From positions 1,488,001 to 1,552,000 of the forward strand of contig NZ_VFPQ01000001.1 of assembly GCF_006716785.1 (NCBI RefSeq): a stretch of 64,000 nucleotides of DNA, in the 5' to 3' direction. Of the stretch, positions 42,549-52,167 are shown piece by piece. The notes under the pieces were generated by a model. The model saw only the letters and a program-made list of their open reading frames with translations, made no database searches and was not told the DNA's origin. The stretch comes from Thermopolyspora flexuosa. GTDB lineage: Bacteria > Actinomycetota > Actinomycetes > Streptosporangiales > Streptosporangiaceae. The position numbers were made by a program, and so were the translations under genes. Positions within the stretch are counted from its first letter, which is position 1. Each line of letters opens with the position of its first letter.

Positions 42549-43850
42549 TCAGCCCAGCACGGTGTCGAGGTACGCGTTGCCGAAGACCCGGTTCGGGTCG
42601 AGCCGGTCCCGCAGCGCGACGAAGTCGCCGAAGCGCGGATAGACCGCGGCGAGGTAGGCGGCGTCGCGGGTGTGCAGCTTGCCCCAGTGCGGCCGGCCGT
42701 CCAGCCGCACCATGAGCCGCTCGGCCGCCTCGAAGTAGCGCGGCTCGGGCGTGCGGTGGAAGACGTGGAACGCGAGGTACGCGGTCGCCCGGCCGTACGC
42801 GGGGGAGAGCCAGGCGTCGCTCGGCGGCGACACCCGCACCTCGACCGGGAAGGAGATGCGCAGCCGTTCCCGGTCGATGAGGTCGCGCACCCCGCGCAGC
42901 GCGGTGCCGAGGTGCTCCACCGGGATCGCGTACTCCATCTCCAGGAAGCGCACCCGGCGCACGGTGGCGAACACCCGGTACGACACGTCGGTGAACTCGA
43001 CGGCGCTCAGCGCGGCCCCGGACAGCCGGTTGATCGCGGGGATCGCCGCGGGCACGCGGGCCCCGATCTCGCACAGCGCGCCGAAGACGGTGTTCTCCAG
43101 GAACTCGTCGTCGAACCACCGCCGCAGCGGGCCGCGGCCGCCGATCGGCCCGTCGCCGCGGTTGTTGAGCTTCACCAGGCAGGCGTCGGTGTGCGGGAAC
43201 CAGAAGAAGTCCACGTGCTCGTTGGCCGCGAGGATCTCGTCCAGCCGGCCCAGCAGCGCGGTGAGCCGCATCGGCCGCCGCACCGCGCGGAGCAGGAACG
43301 ACGGCACCACCTTGAGCGTGACCTCGGTGACCACGCCGAGCGCGCCGAGCCCGACGCGGGCGGCGTCGAACAGGTCGCGCCGCTTCGGGTCGGCCTCGTC
43401 CTCGCCGACCCGCGTCACGGTGCCGTCGGCGAGCACGAGCTCGAGCCCGGCGACCTGGTCGGCGAGGCCGCCGACGTCCCGGCCGGTGCCGTGGGTGCCG
43501 GTCTGCAGCGCCCCGGCGATCGTCTGCGCGGTGATGTCGCCGAGGTTCGCCAGGGCGAGGCCGCGCCGGTGCAGCTCGGCGTTGAGCACGTGCAGCGGGG
43601 TGCCCGCCGCCACCCGCACCCGGCCGTCGCCGACCTCGCGCACGCCGGTGAGCGCGTCGGGCCGCAGCAGCAGCCCGTCGGTGAGCGCGACGCCGGTGAA
43701 CGAGTGGCCGCTGCCGGCCATCCGGACCCGCCGTCCCGCCGCGGCCGCCCGGGCGACCGCCTTCGCCACCTCGTCGGTCGAGGCCGGGGTCTGCACCTCG
43801 GCGGGGTGGGCGACCTGGTTACCGGCCCAGTTCCGGAACACCTCGCGCAT
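42549..43850 (-). CDS. FAD-linked sugar-1,4-lactone oxidase (ALO family)
   Basis: 433 residues. The N-terminal FAD-binding type 4 domain has RVRMAGSGHSFTGVALTDG and IAGALQTGTHGTGRDVGGL. The C-terminal ALO domain ends with FPVEVRVSP and HWGKLHTRD. It should oxidise aldonolactones or related sugars with FAD. Gly-Ser-Gly-His-Ser at the flavin site indicates possible covalent His attachment. It begins 15 bp after the MFS gene, so the two probably form an operon. Confidence 0.9.
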   Translation of the reverse strand: MREVFRNWAGNQVAHPAEVQTPASTDEVAKAVARAAAAGRRVRMAGSGHSFTGVALTDGLLLRPDALTGVREVGDGRVRVAAGTPLHVLNAELHRRGLALANLGDITAQTIAGALQTGTHGTGRDVGGLADQVAGLELVLADGTVTRVGEDEADPKRRDLFDAARVGLGALGVVTEVTLKVVPSFLLRAVRRPMRLTALLGRLDEILAANEHVDFFWFPHTDACLVKLNNRGDGPIGGRGPLRRWFDDEFLENTVFGALCEIGARVPAAIPAINRLSGAALSAVEFTDVSYRVFATVRRVRFLEMEYAIPVEHLGTALRGVRDLIDRERLRISFPVEVRVSPPSDAWLSPAYGRATAYLAFHVFHRTPEPRYFEAAERLMVRLDGRPHWGKLHTRDAAYLAAVYPRFGDFVALRDRLDPNRVFGNAYLDTVLG

Positions 43851-43865
43851 AAATGTGAACGGTAC

Positions 43866-45101
43866 TCATGAACGCCCCTCGCCGGTAGGGGTCTGCAGCA
43901 CCGAGCGCGCGGGGTCGTCGGGGGTGCGCAGCAGCGCCGACCCGGCGTACGCGATGGCCACCGCGACCAGGCCGCTGAGGAACGAGTAGAGGTAGGCGTC
44001 GCCCGGGCCGTACAGGTCGGTGAGGCGGCCGCCCGCCCAGGAGCCGACGGCGACGCCGAAGCCGAGCGCGGTGGAGATCCACGCCATGCCCTCGGTGAGC
44101 AGGTGCGACGGCACGAGCCGCTCGATGAGCGCGTAGCCGGTGATGATCGTCGGGGAGATCGCCAGCCCGGCGCCGAACAGCGCGGTCGCCATCGCCAGGT
44201 TGCCGCGCACCAGCAGGATCGGGGTGAGCCCGACCGCGAACACCAGCAGCGCGCGCAGGTACCGGGTGCGCAGCGGGATGCGCCAGGCCCGCCCGCCGAA
44301 CCACAGCCCGGAGACGAGACTGCCGCCCGCGAAGGCGGCGAGCATCGGCCCGGCCGCCCCCTTCGCGCCGTTCGCCTCCGCGTACGCCACCGTGATCACG
44401 TCGGCCGAGCCGAACACCGAGCCCATCGCGAGGAACACGGCGGCGAGCAGCGCGACGCCGGGGATGAGGATCGGGCTGCCCCGGTGCCGCACGCCCTCGC
44501 CGCGCCGTACCGGCGGCTCGGTACGGCGCTGCAGCGCGAACGCGATCGTGCCGCCCACGCCGAGCACGAGCGCGAGCACCAGCCCGGCGTACGGGCTGAC
44601 CAGGGTGGCGAGCCCGGTCACGATCGTCGGCCCGGAGACGAAGATCACCTCGTCGGCGACCGACTCGAACGAGAACGCGGTGTGCAGCCGTCCCGATCCG
44701 CCGAGCAGGTGCGTCCAGCGCGCCCGCACCATCGAGCCGAGCGAGGGCGCCGCCGCGCCCGCGACCACGCCGGCCGCGAACAGCGTCCAGGTCGGCGCCT
44801 CGGCGTGCACGAGCAGCATGAACGCGACGAGCGCCGCGCCGTGCAGCAGCGAGAGCGGGATGAGCACCCGGGCCTGGCCGAACATGTCGACCAGCCGCCC
44901 GGACAGCGGGGCGGCGAGGGCGAACGCGATCGCGACCGCGCCGGAGAGCGCGCCGGCGGTGGCGTACGAGCCGGTCACCGCGGAGATGAGCAGGACGACG
45001 CCGATGCCGTGCATCGACATGGGCATCCGGCCCAGGAATCCGGTGATGACGAAGCCCTTGACGCCGGGCGTGCGGAACAGGTCTCGGTACGGCCCCACCA
45101 C
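43866..45101 (-). CDS. MFS transporter
   Basis: About 411 residues and 12 predicted membrane helices, e.g. MPMSMHGIGVVLLISAVTG, ALSGAVAIAFALAAPLSG and GMAWISTALGFGVAVGSWAGG. The pattern resembles actinobacterial multidrug/sugar-type major facilitator proteins. I place the start at GTG 45101, because AAGGAAG lies just upstream; GTG 45125 would add eight residues (MSGWKEDD) but has no ribosome site. Upstream partner of the lactone oxidase gene. Substrate unknown. Confidence 0.87.
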   Translation of the reverse strand: MVGPYRDLFRTPGVKGFVITGFLGRMPMSMHGIGVVLLISAVTGSYATAGALSGAVAIAFALAAPLSGRLVDMFGQARVLIPLSLLHGAALVAFMLLVHAEAPTWTLFAAGVVAGAAAPSLGSMVRARWTHLLGGSGRLHTAFSFESVADEVIFVSGPTIVTGLATLVSPYAGLVLALVLGVGGTIAFALQRRTEPPVRRGEGVRHRGSPILIPGVALLAAVFLAMGSVFGSADVITVAYAEANGAKGAAGPMLAAFAGGSLVSGLWFGGRAWRIPLRTRYLRALLVFAVGLTPILLVRGNLAMATALFGAGLAISPTIITGYALIERLVPSHLLTEGMAWISTALGFGVAVGSWAGGRLTDLYGPGDAYLYSFLSGLVAVAIAYAGSALLRTPDDPARSVLQTPTGEGRS

Positions 45102-45330
45102 GTCGTCTTCCTTCCAGCCACTCACAGCAACGCGCTCACGGCGCGAGTCCGCGGTGCCCGCCCACGGCGACCGCGATCGCCGTTCGTGCTCAGCGGACGG
45201 CGACGCCCACCCGAGACATGCGAAATGTCCCCTTTGACCTTCGCGTAGCTGTTATGTCATCCGCAAGTAATTTTGCACCCTCGCATCTGTTACTCGGACA
45301 CAGCGCCCCGGTCGATCTAAGGTGTCCGCC

Positions 45331-46581
45331 GTGCCCCGTATTCCGCACCTCGCGATCGTGGTCGGGACCCTCGCCGGGGTGATCGTCCTCACCATGGCCG
45401 CCGCGGGGGTCCACCTGCTCGCCCACGGCGGCACGGGCGCGACCGCCGCGGCCGGTGCCGCGGGCACGGCCCCGGGTCCGGCGCACTCCGCCGGGCCGCG
45501 CGCCGACCTCCCCCTGGTCACCGTGCCCGGGCAGGACACCGGGGCGGCCGCCGCTCCCACGCCGTCCGCGACCGCACGGCCGTCGCCGGACGCCTCCGCG
45601 GGCGCCGGGCTCCGCCTCACCCCGCCCGCCGTGGTGGCGATCGCCCCGCGCCGGGTCGGCGACGCCCACCTGCGGCGGCTGCGGTCGCTGCGGCACGTGC
45701 GCGGCGCGCTCACCGTGGGCGGCGGGGCGGTGCGGGTCGCCGGGGTCACGCTCAACCTGCTCGCCGTACCGGTGGCGGAGTTCCCCAGGTGGACGCCGGT
45801 CGGGGTGGCGGACCGGCCCGAGCCGTGGGAGGCGCTGCGCCGGGGCGAGCTCGTCGCCGAGGCCGCGGCCGCGCGCCGGCTCGGCCTCGTCCCCGGCGCG
45901 CACTACCAGATCGACGGCGGCCCCCGGCTCCGGCTCGCCGCCGCGGCCGCGATCGGCCTGCCCGGCATCGACGGCTACGTGAGCGAGGAGACCGGGCGGC
46001 GGCTCGGGCTCACCCCCGGCGTGGTGGTGCTGGTGAGCGGCCCGGTGACGAGGGCGGGGGAGCTCACCGGCGGGGTGCGCCGGGTGCTCGGCGCGGGCAC
46101 CCAGGTGGTGGTCACCGGCGCGCCCGCGGCCGCCCGCACCGCGGCGCCGCGCGCCGCCCGCACGCCGTCCCGCGACGAGTTCACCGGCCGCGTGGGCCGC
46201 CCGGGCAGCTACATCGAGCTGTACCGGCGCGCGGCGGCGCTCTGCCCCGGCCTGTCCTGGACGGTGCTCGCCGCGATCGGCCAGGTGGAGAGCGGCCACG
46301 GCCGCAACAACGGGCCGTCCTCGGCGGGCGCGCTCGGCCCGATGCAGTTCATGCCGGCCACCTGGAGGGCCTACGGCGTGGACGGCGACGGCGACGGCAG
46401 GGCCGACATCATGAACCCGTACGACGCGGTCCCGGCGGCCGCGAACTACCTGTGCGCCACCGGCGCGGGGCAGGGCGGCGACCGGCTGGCGAAGGCGATC
46501 TGGCACTACAACCACTCGTGGTCGTACGTGTCCAGGGTGCTCTCCCTCGCCAACGCCTACGCCGCGGCGTACCCGGACTGA
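45331..46581 (+). CDS. Secreted lytic transglycosylase (SLT domain)
   Basis: About 416 residues. An N-terminal membrane/signal segment (LAIVVGTLAGVIVLTMAAAG) and a Pro/Ala-rich spacer are followed by a domain of unknown type (LHLRR-like LRSLRHVRGALTVGGG). The C-terminal transglycosylase domain has the catalytic Glu in AIGQVESGHGRNNG, then AGALGPMQFMPATW and DIMNPYDAVPAAANYLC. It should cleave peptidoglycan between MurNAc and GlcNAc outside the membrane. GTG 45331 has AAGG eight bases upstream; GTG 45322 would add three residues. Confidence 0.9.
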   Translation: MPRIPHLAIVVGTLAGVIVLTMAAAGVHLLAHGGTGATAAAGAAGTAPGPAHSAGPRADLPLVTVPGQDTGAAAAPTPSATARPSPDASAGAGLRLTPPAVVAIAPRRVGDAHLRRLRSLRHVRGALTVGGGAVRVAGVTLNLLAVPVAEFPRWTPVGVADRPEPWEALRRGELVAEAAAARRLGLVPGAHYQIDGGPRLRLAAAAAIGLPGIDGYVSEETGRRLGLTPGVVVLVSGPVTRAGELTGGVRRVLGAGTQVVVTGAPAAARTAAPRAARTPSRDEFTGRVGRPGSYIELYRRAAALCPGLSWTVLAAIGQVESGHGRNNGPSSAGALGPMQFMPATWRAYGVDGDGDGRADIMNPYDAVPAAANYLCATGAGQGGDRLAKAIWHYNHSWSYVSRVLSLANAYAAAYPD

Positions 46582-46596
46582 TCCGGGTACGGCCGG

Positions 46597-47568
46597 TCAG
46601 GGGCGGCCGGGGCGGGCCGGCGCCGGGCAGCAGAGGTCCGGGCAGTTGACCGGCTCGGGCTCGGCGAGCAGGTCCGCGACCATCTCGGCGAACCGGGGGT
46701 GGGTGCCCGCGGTGGCCGCGCGGGTGAGCGCGATGCCGAGCTCCCGCGCCACGTCGGCGGCCTCCACGTCGAGGTCGTAGACGACCTCCATGTGGTCGGT
46801 GACGAACCCGATCGGCACGAGCACCACCGCGGCCACGCCCTCCTTGGCGAGCGCGCGCAGATGGTCGCACACGTCCGGCTCCAGCCACGGCACGTGCGGC
46901 GGCCCGCTGCGGCTCTGCCACACCAGGTCCCACTGGGTCCGCCCGACGCGGTCGGCGACGAGCCCGGCCACCCGGCGCAGCTGCACCTCGTACCCGTTGC
47001 GCCACGGGCTCGCGCCCGCCGCCATGGACAGCGGGATGCTGTGCGCGGTGAACACCAGCCGGGCGCGGTCGCGCAGCTCCGCGGGCAGCCGCCCGATCGC
47101 CTCGGCGGTGTGGTCGGCGAACGCGGCGATGAACGCGGGGTGGTCGAAGTAGTGGCGCAGCCGTACCACCTCGGGCGCGCCGGGCACCTCGGCGCGGGCC
47201 CGGGCGATGTCGTCGAGGTACTGGCGGCAGCTCGAGTAGGAGCTGTACGCCGAGGTGATGAACGCGGCGGCGCGCCGTACCCCGTCGGCGGCCATCTGCC
47301 GCAGGGTGTCGGCGAGGAACGGGTGCCAGTTGCGGTTGCCCCAGTAGATCGGCAGGTCCACGTGCGGGCGGATCGCCTCGATCAGCTCCCGGCACTGCCG
47401 GTTGATCGGGCTCACCCCGCCGAACCGCTGGTAGTGGGCCTCCACCTCGAGCAGCCGCTCCCGGGGCACGCCGCGGCCCCGGACCACGTTCTCCAGGAAC
47501 GGCATCACGTCGTCGGGCCCCTCGGGCCCGCCGAAGGAAACGACGAGCAACGCGTCATAGCTCCCCAT
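46597..47568 (-). CDS. hemH: Coproporphyrin III ferrochelatase with Fe-S cysteines
   Basis: 323 residues. Opening [20 protein letters not shown], catalytic His in [10 protein letters not shown], and Glu in [12 protein letters not shown]. Inserts iron into coproporphyrin III in the Gram-positive haem route. Actinobacterial enzymes carry a [2Fe-2S] cluster: here the first ligand is Cys in SSCRQY, and the others are likely in NCPDLCCP near the C-terminus. The start follows GGATGGGG. Divergent from the inositol monophosphatase gene with 65 bp between. Confidence 0.94.
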   Translation of the reverse strand: MGSYDALLVVSFGGPEGPDDVMPFLENVVRGRGVPRERLLEVEAHYQRFGGVSPINRQCRELIEAIRPHVDLPIYWGNRNWHPFLADTLRQMAADGVRRAAAFITSAYSSYSSCRQYLDDIARARAEVPGAPEVVRLRHYFDHPAFIAAFADHTAEAIGRLPAELRDRARLVFTAHSIPLSMAAGASPWRNGYEVQLRRVAGLVADRVGRTQWDLVWQSRSGPPHVPWLEPDVCDHLRALAKEGVAAVVLVPIGFVTDHMEVVYDLDVEAADVARELGIALTRAATAGTHPRFAEMVADLLAEPEPVNCPDLCCPAPARPGRP

Positions 47569-47633
47569 GACCCCATCCAACCGCACGGACCCGCCGCCCC
47601 TCCTTTCGCGGGGGTAAAGGTAGGTTCGGCAGG

Positions 47634-48452
47634 GTGAGCAATCAGCTGGATGTCCCCCGAAGCGAGCTGCTCGACCTCGCCGTACGCATCGCCAAGGAGG
47701 CCGGCGACATGCTCGTGGCCAAGCGGCCGCGGCGGCCGGAGATCGTCGAGACCAAGTCGAGCCCGACCGACGTGGTGACCGCACTGGACCACGCCTCCGA
47801 GGAGCTGATCCGCGGCCGGATCCGCGAGGCCCGGCCCGCGGACGCCATCCTCGGTGAGGAGGACGGCCTCAGCGACGGCGCCGGGCGGGTGCGCTGGATC
47901 GTCGACCCGATCGACGGCACCGTCAACTTCCTGTACGGCCTGCCGGAGTGGGCGGTGAGCATCGCCGTGGAGGTCGACGGCGAGGTCGTGGCCGGCGTGG
48001 TGAACGTGCTCCCGCGCAAGGAGGTGTTCGCGGCCGAGAAGGGCGCGGGCGCCTACCTGCTCACCACCGGGGAGCGGCTGCACTGCACCACCGGGGTGCC
48101 GCTCGAGGAGGCGCTGATCGCCACCGGGTTCGGCTACGCGCGGGGCCGCCGCAAGGTGCAGGCCGAGGTGCTGGCGCACGTCGTCCCCCGGGTGCGCGAC
48201 ATCCGGCGCGTCGGGTCGGCCGCGGCCGACCTGTGCGCGTTGGCCGCCGGGCGGGTGGACGGCTACTACGAGCGCGGCCTCAACCTCTGGGACTACGCCG
48301 CGGGCGCGCTGATCGCCGCGGAGGCCGGGGCGCGCGTCGGCGGGCTGCACGGCAACCCCATCGGCCCGGAGTTCGCGATCGCCGCCGCGCCGGAGCTCTT
48401 CGAGCAGCTGCACGACCTGCTCGCGCCGCTCGACCCGGCGCGCGACGCCTAG
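47634..48452 (+). CDS. Inositol monophosphatase family protein
   Basis: 272 residues. Metal-binding motifs GEEDG (residues about 83-87), DPIDGTVNF (about 104-112) and [15 protein letters not shown] are intact, so it should be an Mg2+-dependent Li+-sensitive type phosphatase. Substrate may be inositol-1-phosphate, histidinol phosphate or a nucleotide; this cannot be settled from sequence. GTG start. Confidence 0.92.
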   Translation: MSNQLDVPRSELLDLAVRIAKEAGDMLVAKRPRRPEIVETKSSPTDVVTALDHASEELIRGRIREARPADAILGEEDGLSDGAGRVRWIVDPIDGTVNFLYGLPEWAVSIAVEVDGEVVAGVVNVLPRKEVFAAEKGAGAYLLTTGERLHCTTGVPLEEALIATGFGYARGRRKVQAEVLAHVVPRVRDIRRVGSAAADLCALAAGRVDGYYERGLNLWDYAAGALIAAEAGARVGGLHGNPIGPEFAIAAAPELFEQLHDLLAPLDPARDA

Positions 48453-48734
48453 CGCGCGGCCGGCGGGGCCCGATGCGCCGGTACGCCGGCGTGGTGTCCG
48501 GCGCGACAGGCATGCCGAAGGCGGGGTCTGACGCGCCGGACCCGTCGGTGGGTCCGGTCGCCGGGCCCGCCGGTCCCTGCGGCGTCCTACCGGTTCGGTG
48601 TTCGGTGCACTGCCCGGGCCCGTGCGCGCCGGGCCCGCTCACCGGGGCGGTTCACCGTACCCGCCTGACCGGCCCGAGATCGCGGGTCGCCGCCGTGCTC
48701 GCCGCCCGGCGGGCGCGGCCGGCGGCCCCGCCGG

Positions 48735-48911
48735 TCAGAGGGCGGGCGGCTGGGGCGGCGTGACGCCGTTCTCGATGGCGATGCGACGAAGGTCCTCGAT
48801 CTCCGCGGTGAGCGTGTCGGCGAGGAAGTCGTCGCCGGCGGACCGGGCCTCGCGCAGCCGGCGGTAGGCCTGGTCGAGCCGGTGTTCGATCGTGGCCGTG
48901 AACTCGCCCAT
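48735..48911 (-). CDS. Small conserved actinobacterial protein
   Basis: 58 residues, MGEFTATIEHRLDQAYRRL and so on: one or two amphipathic helices rich in Arg/Glu, ending NGVTPPQPPAL. I have seen similar small helical proteins in other actinomycetes, all of unknown function. The ATG at 48911 has AGGTGAG directly upstream and its codon bias is normal. It lies alone between the phosphatase and the two-component genes. Confidence 0.75.
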   Translation of the reverse strand: MGEFTATIEHRLDQAYRRLREARSAGDDFLADTLTAEIEDLRRIAIENGVTPPQPPAL

Positions 48912-49365
48912 CTCACCTACTCTCTCGTGCTGACCGCCGTCACCGGGACGGCGGTGGGGCGGGTGGACCACGCCCTACCCACGAGTCGCCCTGGTCTAAA
49001 CCTCACTTCGCGGTGATTTCACAAGTGTTCGTCAGGCGTTCGTCATGACCTAAAGTGAGCAGGCCGGACGGGGTTGCGGCGGCCCGGCTTACCGCGCGCT
49101 TACGGCGACCGGAGGGACAATTGGGAGCCGTCGGTACCGCGCCGGCACACCGTGCCGGGCGCGGCCGCCCGCCGTGGCGCCACCGTGCGGGCGCCACGGC
49201 GTGCCGCAGGTGACGGCGCCGCGCGGCGGCGTCGATCATGTGGCGACCACGTGGCGACGAGACGGCGAAAGGGCGCCGCGACGCGGCCCTGCGGAGTCAC
49301 CCTGTGAAGTGACCCCCTGGCGGGGCGGAGCGGAGCCTGCTGCGAACAAGGGAGGCGGCGAAGGC
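48912..49365. other. Divergent promoter region
   Basis: About 450 bp between the small protein (minus) and the response regulator (plus). The left 150 bp are AT-richer (cacttcgcggtgatttcaca near 49011) and probably hold the promoters. gtggcgac recurs at about 49241 and 49252. No gene is visible. Confidence 0.45.
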
Positions 49366-50019
49366 ATGCGGGTCCTTGTGGTGGAGGACGAGCGGGTGCT
49401 CGCGGACGCGATCGCGACCGGGCTGCGGCGCGAGGCGATGGCGGTGGACGTGGCCTACGACGGGGCCGCGGCGCTGGAGAAGACCTCGTACGTCGACTAC
49501 GACGTGATCGTCCTCGACCGGGACCTGCCGAAGGTGCACGGCGACGAGGTGTGCCGCCGGCTCGTCGCCCGGCGCAACCCCTCGCGCATCCTCATGCTCA
49601 CCGCCGCCGGTGAGGTGGACGACAGGGTCGAGGGCCTGGAGCTGGGCGCGGACGACTACCTGGCCAAGCCGTTCGTGTTCATGGAGCTGGTGGCCCGGGT
49701 GCGCGCGCTCGCCCGGCGCACCGCCCCGCCGCTGCCCCCGGTGCTGGAGCGCGCGGGCATCCGGCTCGACCCGGGCAAGCGCACGGTCACCCGGGACGGC
49801 CGGGAGATCTCGCTCACCAAGAAGGAGTTCGCGGTCCTGGAGGAGCTGATGCGCGCCGACGGCGCGGTGGTGAGCCAGGAGGACCTGCTCGACAAGGCGT
49901 GGGACGAGAACATCGACCCGTTCACGAACGTGGTGCGCGTCACGATGATGACGCTGCGCAAGAAGCTCGGCGATCCCCCGGTGATCGAGACCGTCCCCGG
50001 GGTGGGCTACCGGCTGTGA
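49366..50019 (+). CDS. OmpR-family response regulator
   Basis: 217 residues. Receiver domain with acidic pocket VVEDE, phospho-acceptor Asp in DVIVLDRDLP (about residue 51), Thr in MLTAAGE and Lys in YLAKPF. The C-terminal winged helix has LTKKEFAVLEELMRA and VRVTMMTLRKKLG. ATG preceded by GGGAGG. The histidine kinase gene starts 7 bp downstream, so they form one two-component system. It resembles the CutR type. Confidence 0.94.
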   Translation: MRVLVVEDERVLADAIATGLRREAMAVDVAYDGAAALEKTSYVDYDVIVLDRDLPKVHGDEVCRRLVARRNPSRILMLTAAGEVDDRVEGLELGADDYLAKPFVFMELVARVRALARRTAPPLPPVLERAGIRLDPGKRTVTRDGREISLTKKEFAVLEELMRADGAVVSQEDLLDKAWDENIDPFTNVVRVTMMTLRKKLGDPPVIETVPGVGYRL

Positions 50020-50026
50020 GCGATCG

Positions 50027-51388
50027 ATGAGCGAGCAGCGACGCCCGCGCTCCGCGTACCCCCAGGGCCAGGCCGGCGGGTGGCGGAGCGAGCAGCCCAC
50101 CGTGGAGAGCCCGCGGGGCCCCCTGCCCGGCCAGCCGCCGCCGCCCACCGGGCCGCCGGTGTGGGACGGGCCCCCGCCGCCCGCGCCCGCGCCGCTCGTG
50201 GTACGGCCCAGCCCGATCGACCGGCTGAAGGCGATCGGCGGCCGGATGAGCATCCGGGTGCGGCTCACCCTCACCTACGGCGCGCTGTTCTTCCTCTGCG
50301 GGGCCGTGCTGCTCGGCGCGATGTACGCCTACGCCGGCCACCTGCTCAACGACACGCTGACGTCTCCGGAGGACATCGCGGTCCCCTCGCGCTGGCCGCC
50401 GGAGCTGGCCGAGGCCTACCGGGAGGCGTACGCGGAGCAGCGGGAGGCGGCGATCCGCGGGGTGCAGGCCGCGCTGCTCAAGCGGTCCCTGCTCACCCTG
50501 CTCGGGCTCGGCGTGATCGCGCTCGCGCTCGGCTACTTCGCCGCCGACCGGGCGCTGCGCCCGATCCAGAAGATGACCGCGACCGCGCGCCGCCTGTCGG
50601 AGACCTCGCTCGCGCACGAGCGCATCGACCTGCAGGGCCCCGACGACGAGCTGAAGGAGCTCGCCGACACCTTCGACGCCATGCTCGCCCGGCTCAACCG
50701 GGCGTTCGACGCCCAGCGCCGGTTCGTCGACAACGCCTCGCACGAGCTGCGCACCCCGCTGGCGATCAACCGCACGGTGCTCGAGGTGGCGCTCGGCGAC
50801 CCGGAGGCCTCCGAGGACCTGAAGGTCCTCGCCCGCACCCTGCTCGGCACGAACGCGCGCAACGAGCAGCTCATCGAGGGGCTGCTGCTGCTCGCGCGCA
50901 GCGAGCGGGAGCTGAGCGTGCGCAAGGAGGTCGACCTGTGCGAGGTGGCGCAGACCGCGGTCGAGCAGCTCGCCCGGTTCGCCGAGGAGAACCGGGTGAC
51001 CGTGCGCACCGAGCTGTTCCCGGCGCGCACCACCGGCGACCCGGTGCTGCTCGAGCGGTGCGTGTCGAACCTGGTGGAGAACGCGATCAAGTACAACCTG
51101 CCCGAGTCGGGCGAGGTGTGGGTGCGCGTCGGCACCCACGACGGGGGATCGGTGGTCCAGGTCTCCAACACCGGGCCGCACGTGCCCGCCTACGAGGTGG
51201 ACGACCTGTTCGAGCCGTTCCGGCGGCTCAACGCCGACCGGATCGACTCGGCGCGCGGCGCGGGGCTCGGCCTGTCGATCGTGCGCGCCGTGGTGCGCGC
51301 GCACGCGGGCACGGTCACCGCGGTGCCGCGGGACGGCGGCGGCCTGGTGGTGACGGTGCGCCTGCCCCATGGCCTGAGGGCCGCGTGA
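50027..51388 (+). CDS. Sensor histidine kinase
   Basis: 453 residues. A Pro-rich N-terminus of about 65 residues precedes the first membrane helix (LTYGALFFLCGAVLLGAMYAY). An external loop of about 60 residues leads to the second helix (LLTLLGLGVIALALGYFAA). A HAMP region, the HisKA motif NASHELRTPLAINRT with the phosphorylated His, and an ATPase domain (NLVENAIKYN, GAGLGLSIVRAVV) follow. Stimulus unknown. Same operon as the response regulator. Confidence 0.94.
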   Translation: MSEQRRPRSAYPQGQAGGWRSEQPTVESPRGPLPGQPPPPTGPPVWDGPPPPAPAPLVVRPSPIDRLKAIGGRMSIRVRLTLTYGALFFLCGAVLLGAMYAYAGHLLNDTLTSPEDIAVPSRWPPELAEAYREAYAEQREAAIRGVQAALLKRSLLTLLGLGVIALALGYFAADRALRPIQKMTATARRLSETSLAHERIDLQGPDDELKELADTFDAMLARLNRAFDAQRRFVDNASHELRTPLAINRTVLEVALGDPEASEDLKVLARTLLGTNARNEQLIEGLLLLARSERELSVRKEVDLCEVAQTAVEQLARFAEENRVTVRTELFPARTTGDPVLLERCVSNLVENAIKYNLPESGEVWVRVGTHDGGSVVQVSNTGPHVPAYEVDDLFEPFRRLNADRIDSARGAGLGLSIVRAVVRAHAGTVTAVPRDGGGLVVTVRLPHGLRAA

Positions 51389-51839
51389 CGGCGTCTCCGC
51401 GGGCGCCGGAGGGCACGACGAGGGCACGCGTGAGAGGTGCGCGGCGGCCGCCGGAGCGCCGCGTGGCCGCCCCTCCGCCGCCCGGTCCGCGGCCCCGCCC
51501 GCGGCCCGCCGTACCGGCGCGCGGGGCCGGGAATCGATCGCGGGGTGTGACGCGTTGGATCAACCCGCGGGGGAGCGTCTCTCTACGGTCCGCACATGTG
51601 GTTTGATGTGCCGTCGAACATGTCGGGGCCGGGTGTCCGGCGGCGGGGATACGACCGTTTTCCGGCGGGCTTCGGCGCGCCCGGAGACGCGGCCCCGGCG
51701 TGGCTGGAGGTTCGTGACGGGCCTGATCCGGGTACCGAAGCAAAATCTCCTCGCCGGAATGGGCACAAGATGGGCTTCCCAGACGTTATAGGCGCGCGAC
51801 GGTGCGCAGACACATAGACGAGGGGGATGGAGTACGCAC
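51389..51839. other. Intergenic region before the DUF4193 gene
   Basis: About 450 bp. The left part is very GC-rich, the right part AT-richer, with a possible -10 box gttatagg near 51785 and GGGGGA/GGAG ribosome-site bases before 51840. No frame has convincing support. Confidence 0.4.
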
Positions 51840-52139
51840 ATGGCTACCGACTACGACAGCCCGCGCAAGACCGACGACGACCTGGGGGAGGACAGCCTCC
51901 AGGAACTCCAGGCGCGGCGCACCGACAAGGCCGCCAGCACGATCGACATCGACGAGACCGACCTCGCCGAGTCGCTCGAGCTGCCCGGCGCCGACCTGTC
52001 CAACGAGGAGCTGTCGCTGCGGGTGATCCCGCGGCAGGCGGACGAGTTCACCTGCTCGAGCTGCTTCCTGGTGCACCACCGCAGCCAGCTCGCGTCCGAC
52101 CGCGACGGCCGGCAGATCTGCCGCGAGTGCGCCGCCTGA
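51840..52139 (+). CDS. DUF4193 zinc-binding protein
   Basis: 99 residues. The acidic N-terminal half (DLGEDSLQELQARR, STIDIDETDLAESLEL) and C-terminal zinc site CSSC...CREC with nearby His-His (LVHHRSQ) match DUF4193, a family confined to actinobacteria and usually placed near dut, as here (4.2 kb away). It has the look of a small regulator or adaptor; the function is not known. ATG after GGAG with 7-nt spacing. Confidence 0.92.
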   Translation: MATDYDSPRKTDDDLGEDSLQELQARRTDKAASTIDIDETDLAESLELPGADLSNEELSLRVIPRQADEFTCSSCFLVHHRSQLASDRDGRQICRECAA

Positions 52140-52167
52140 CCGTACCGGCCTGAGGAGGGTCCGCGTT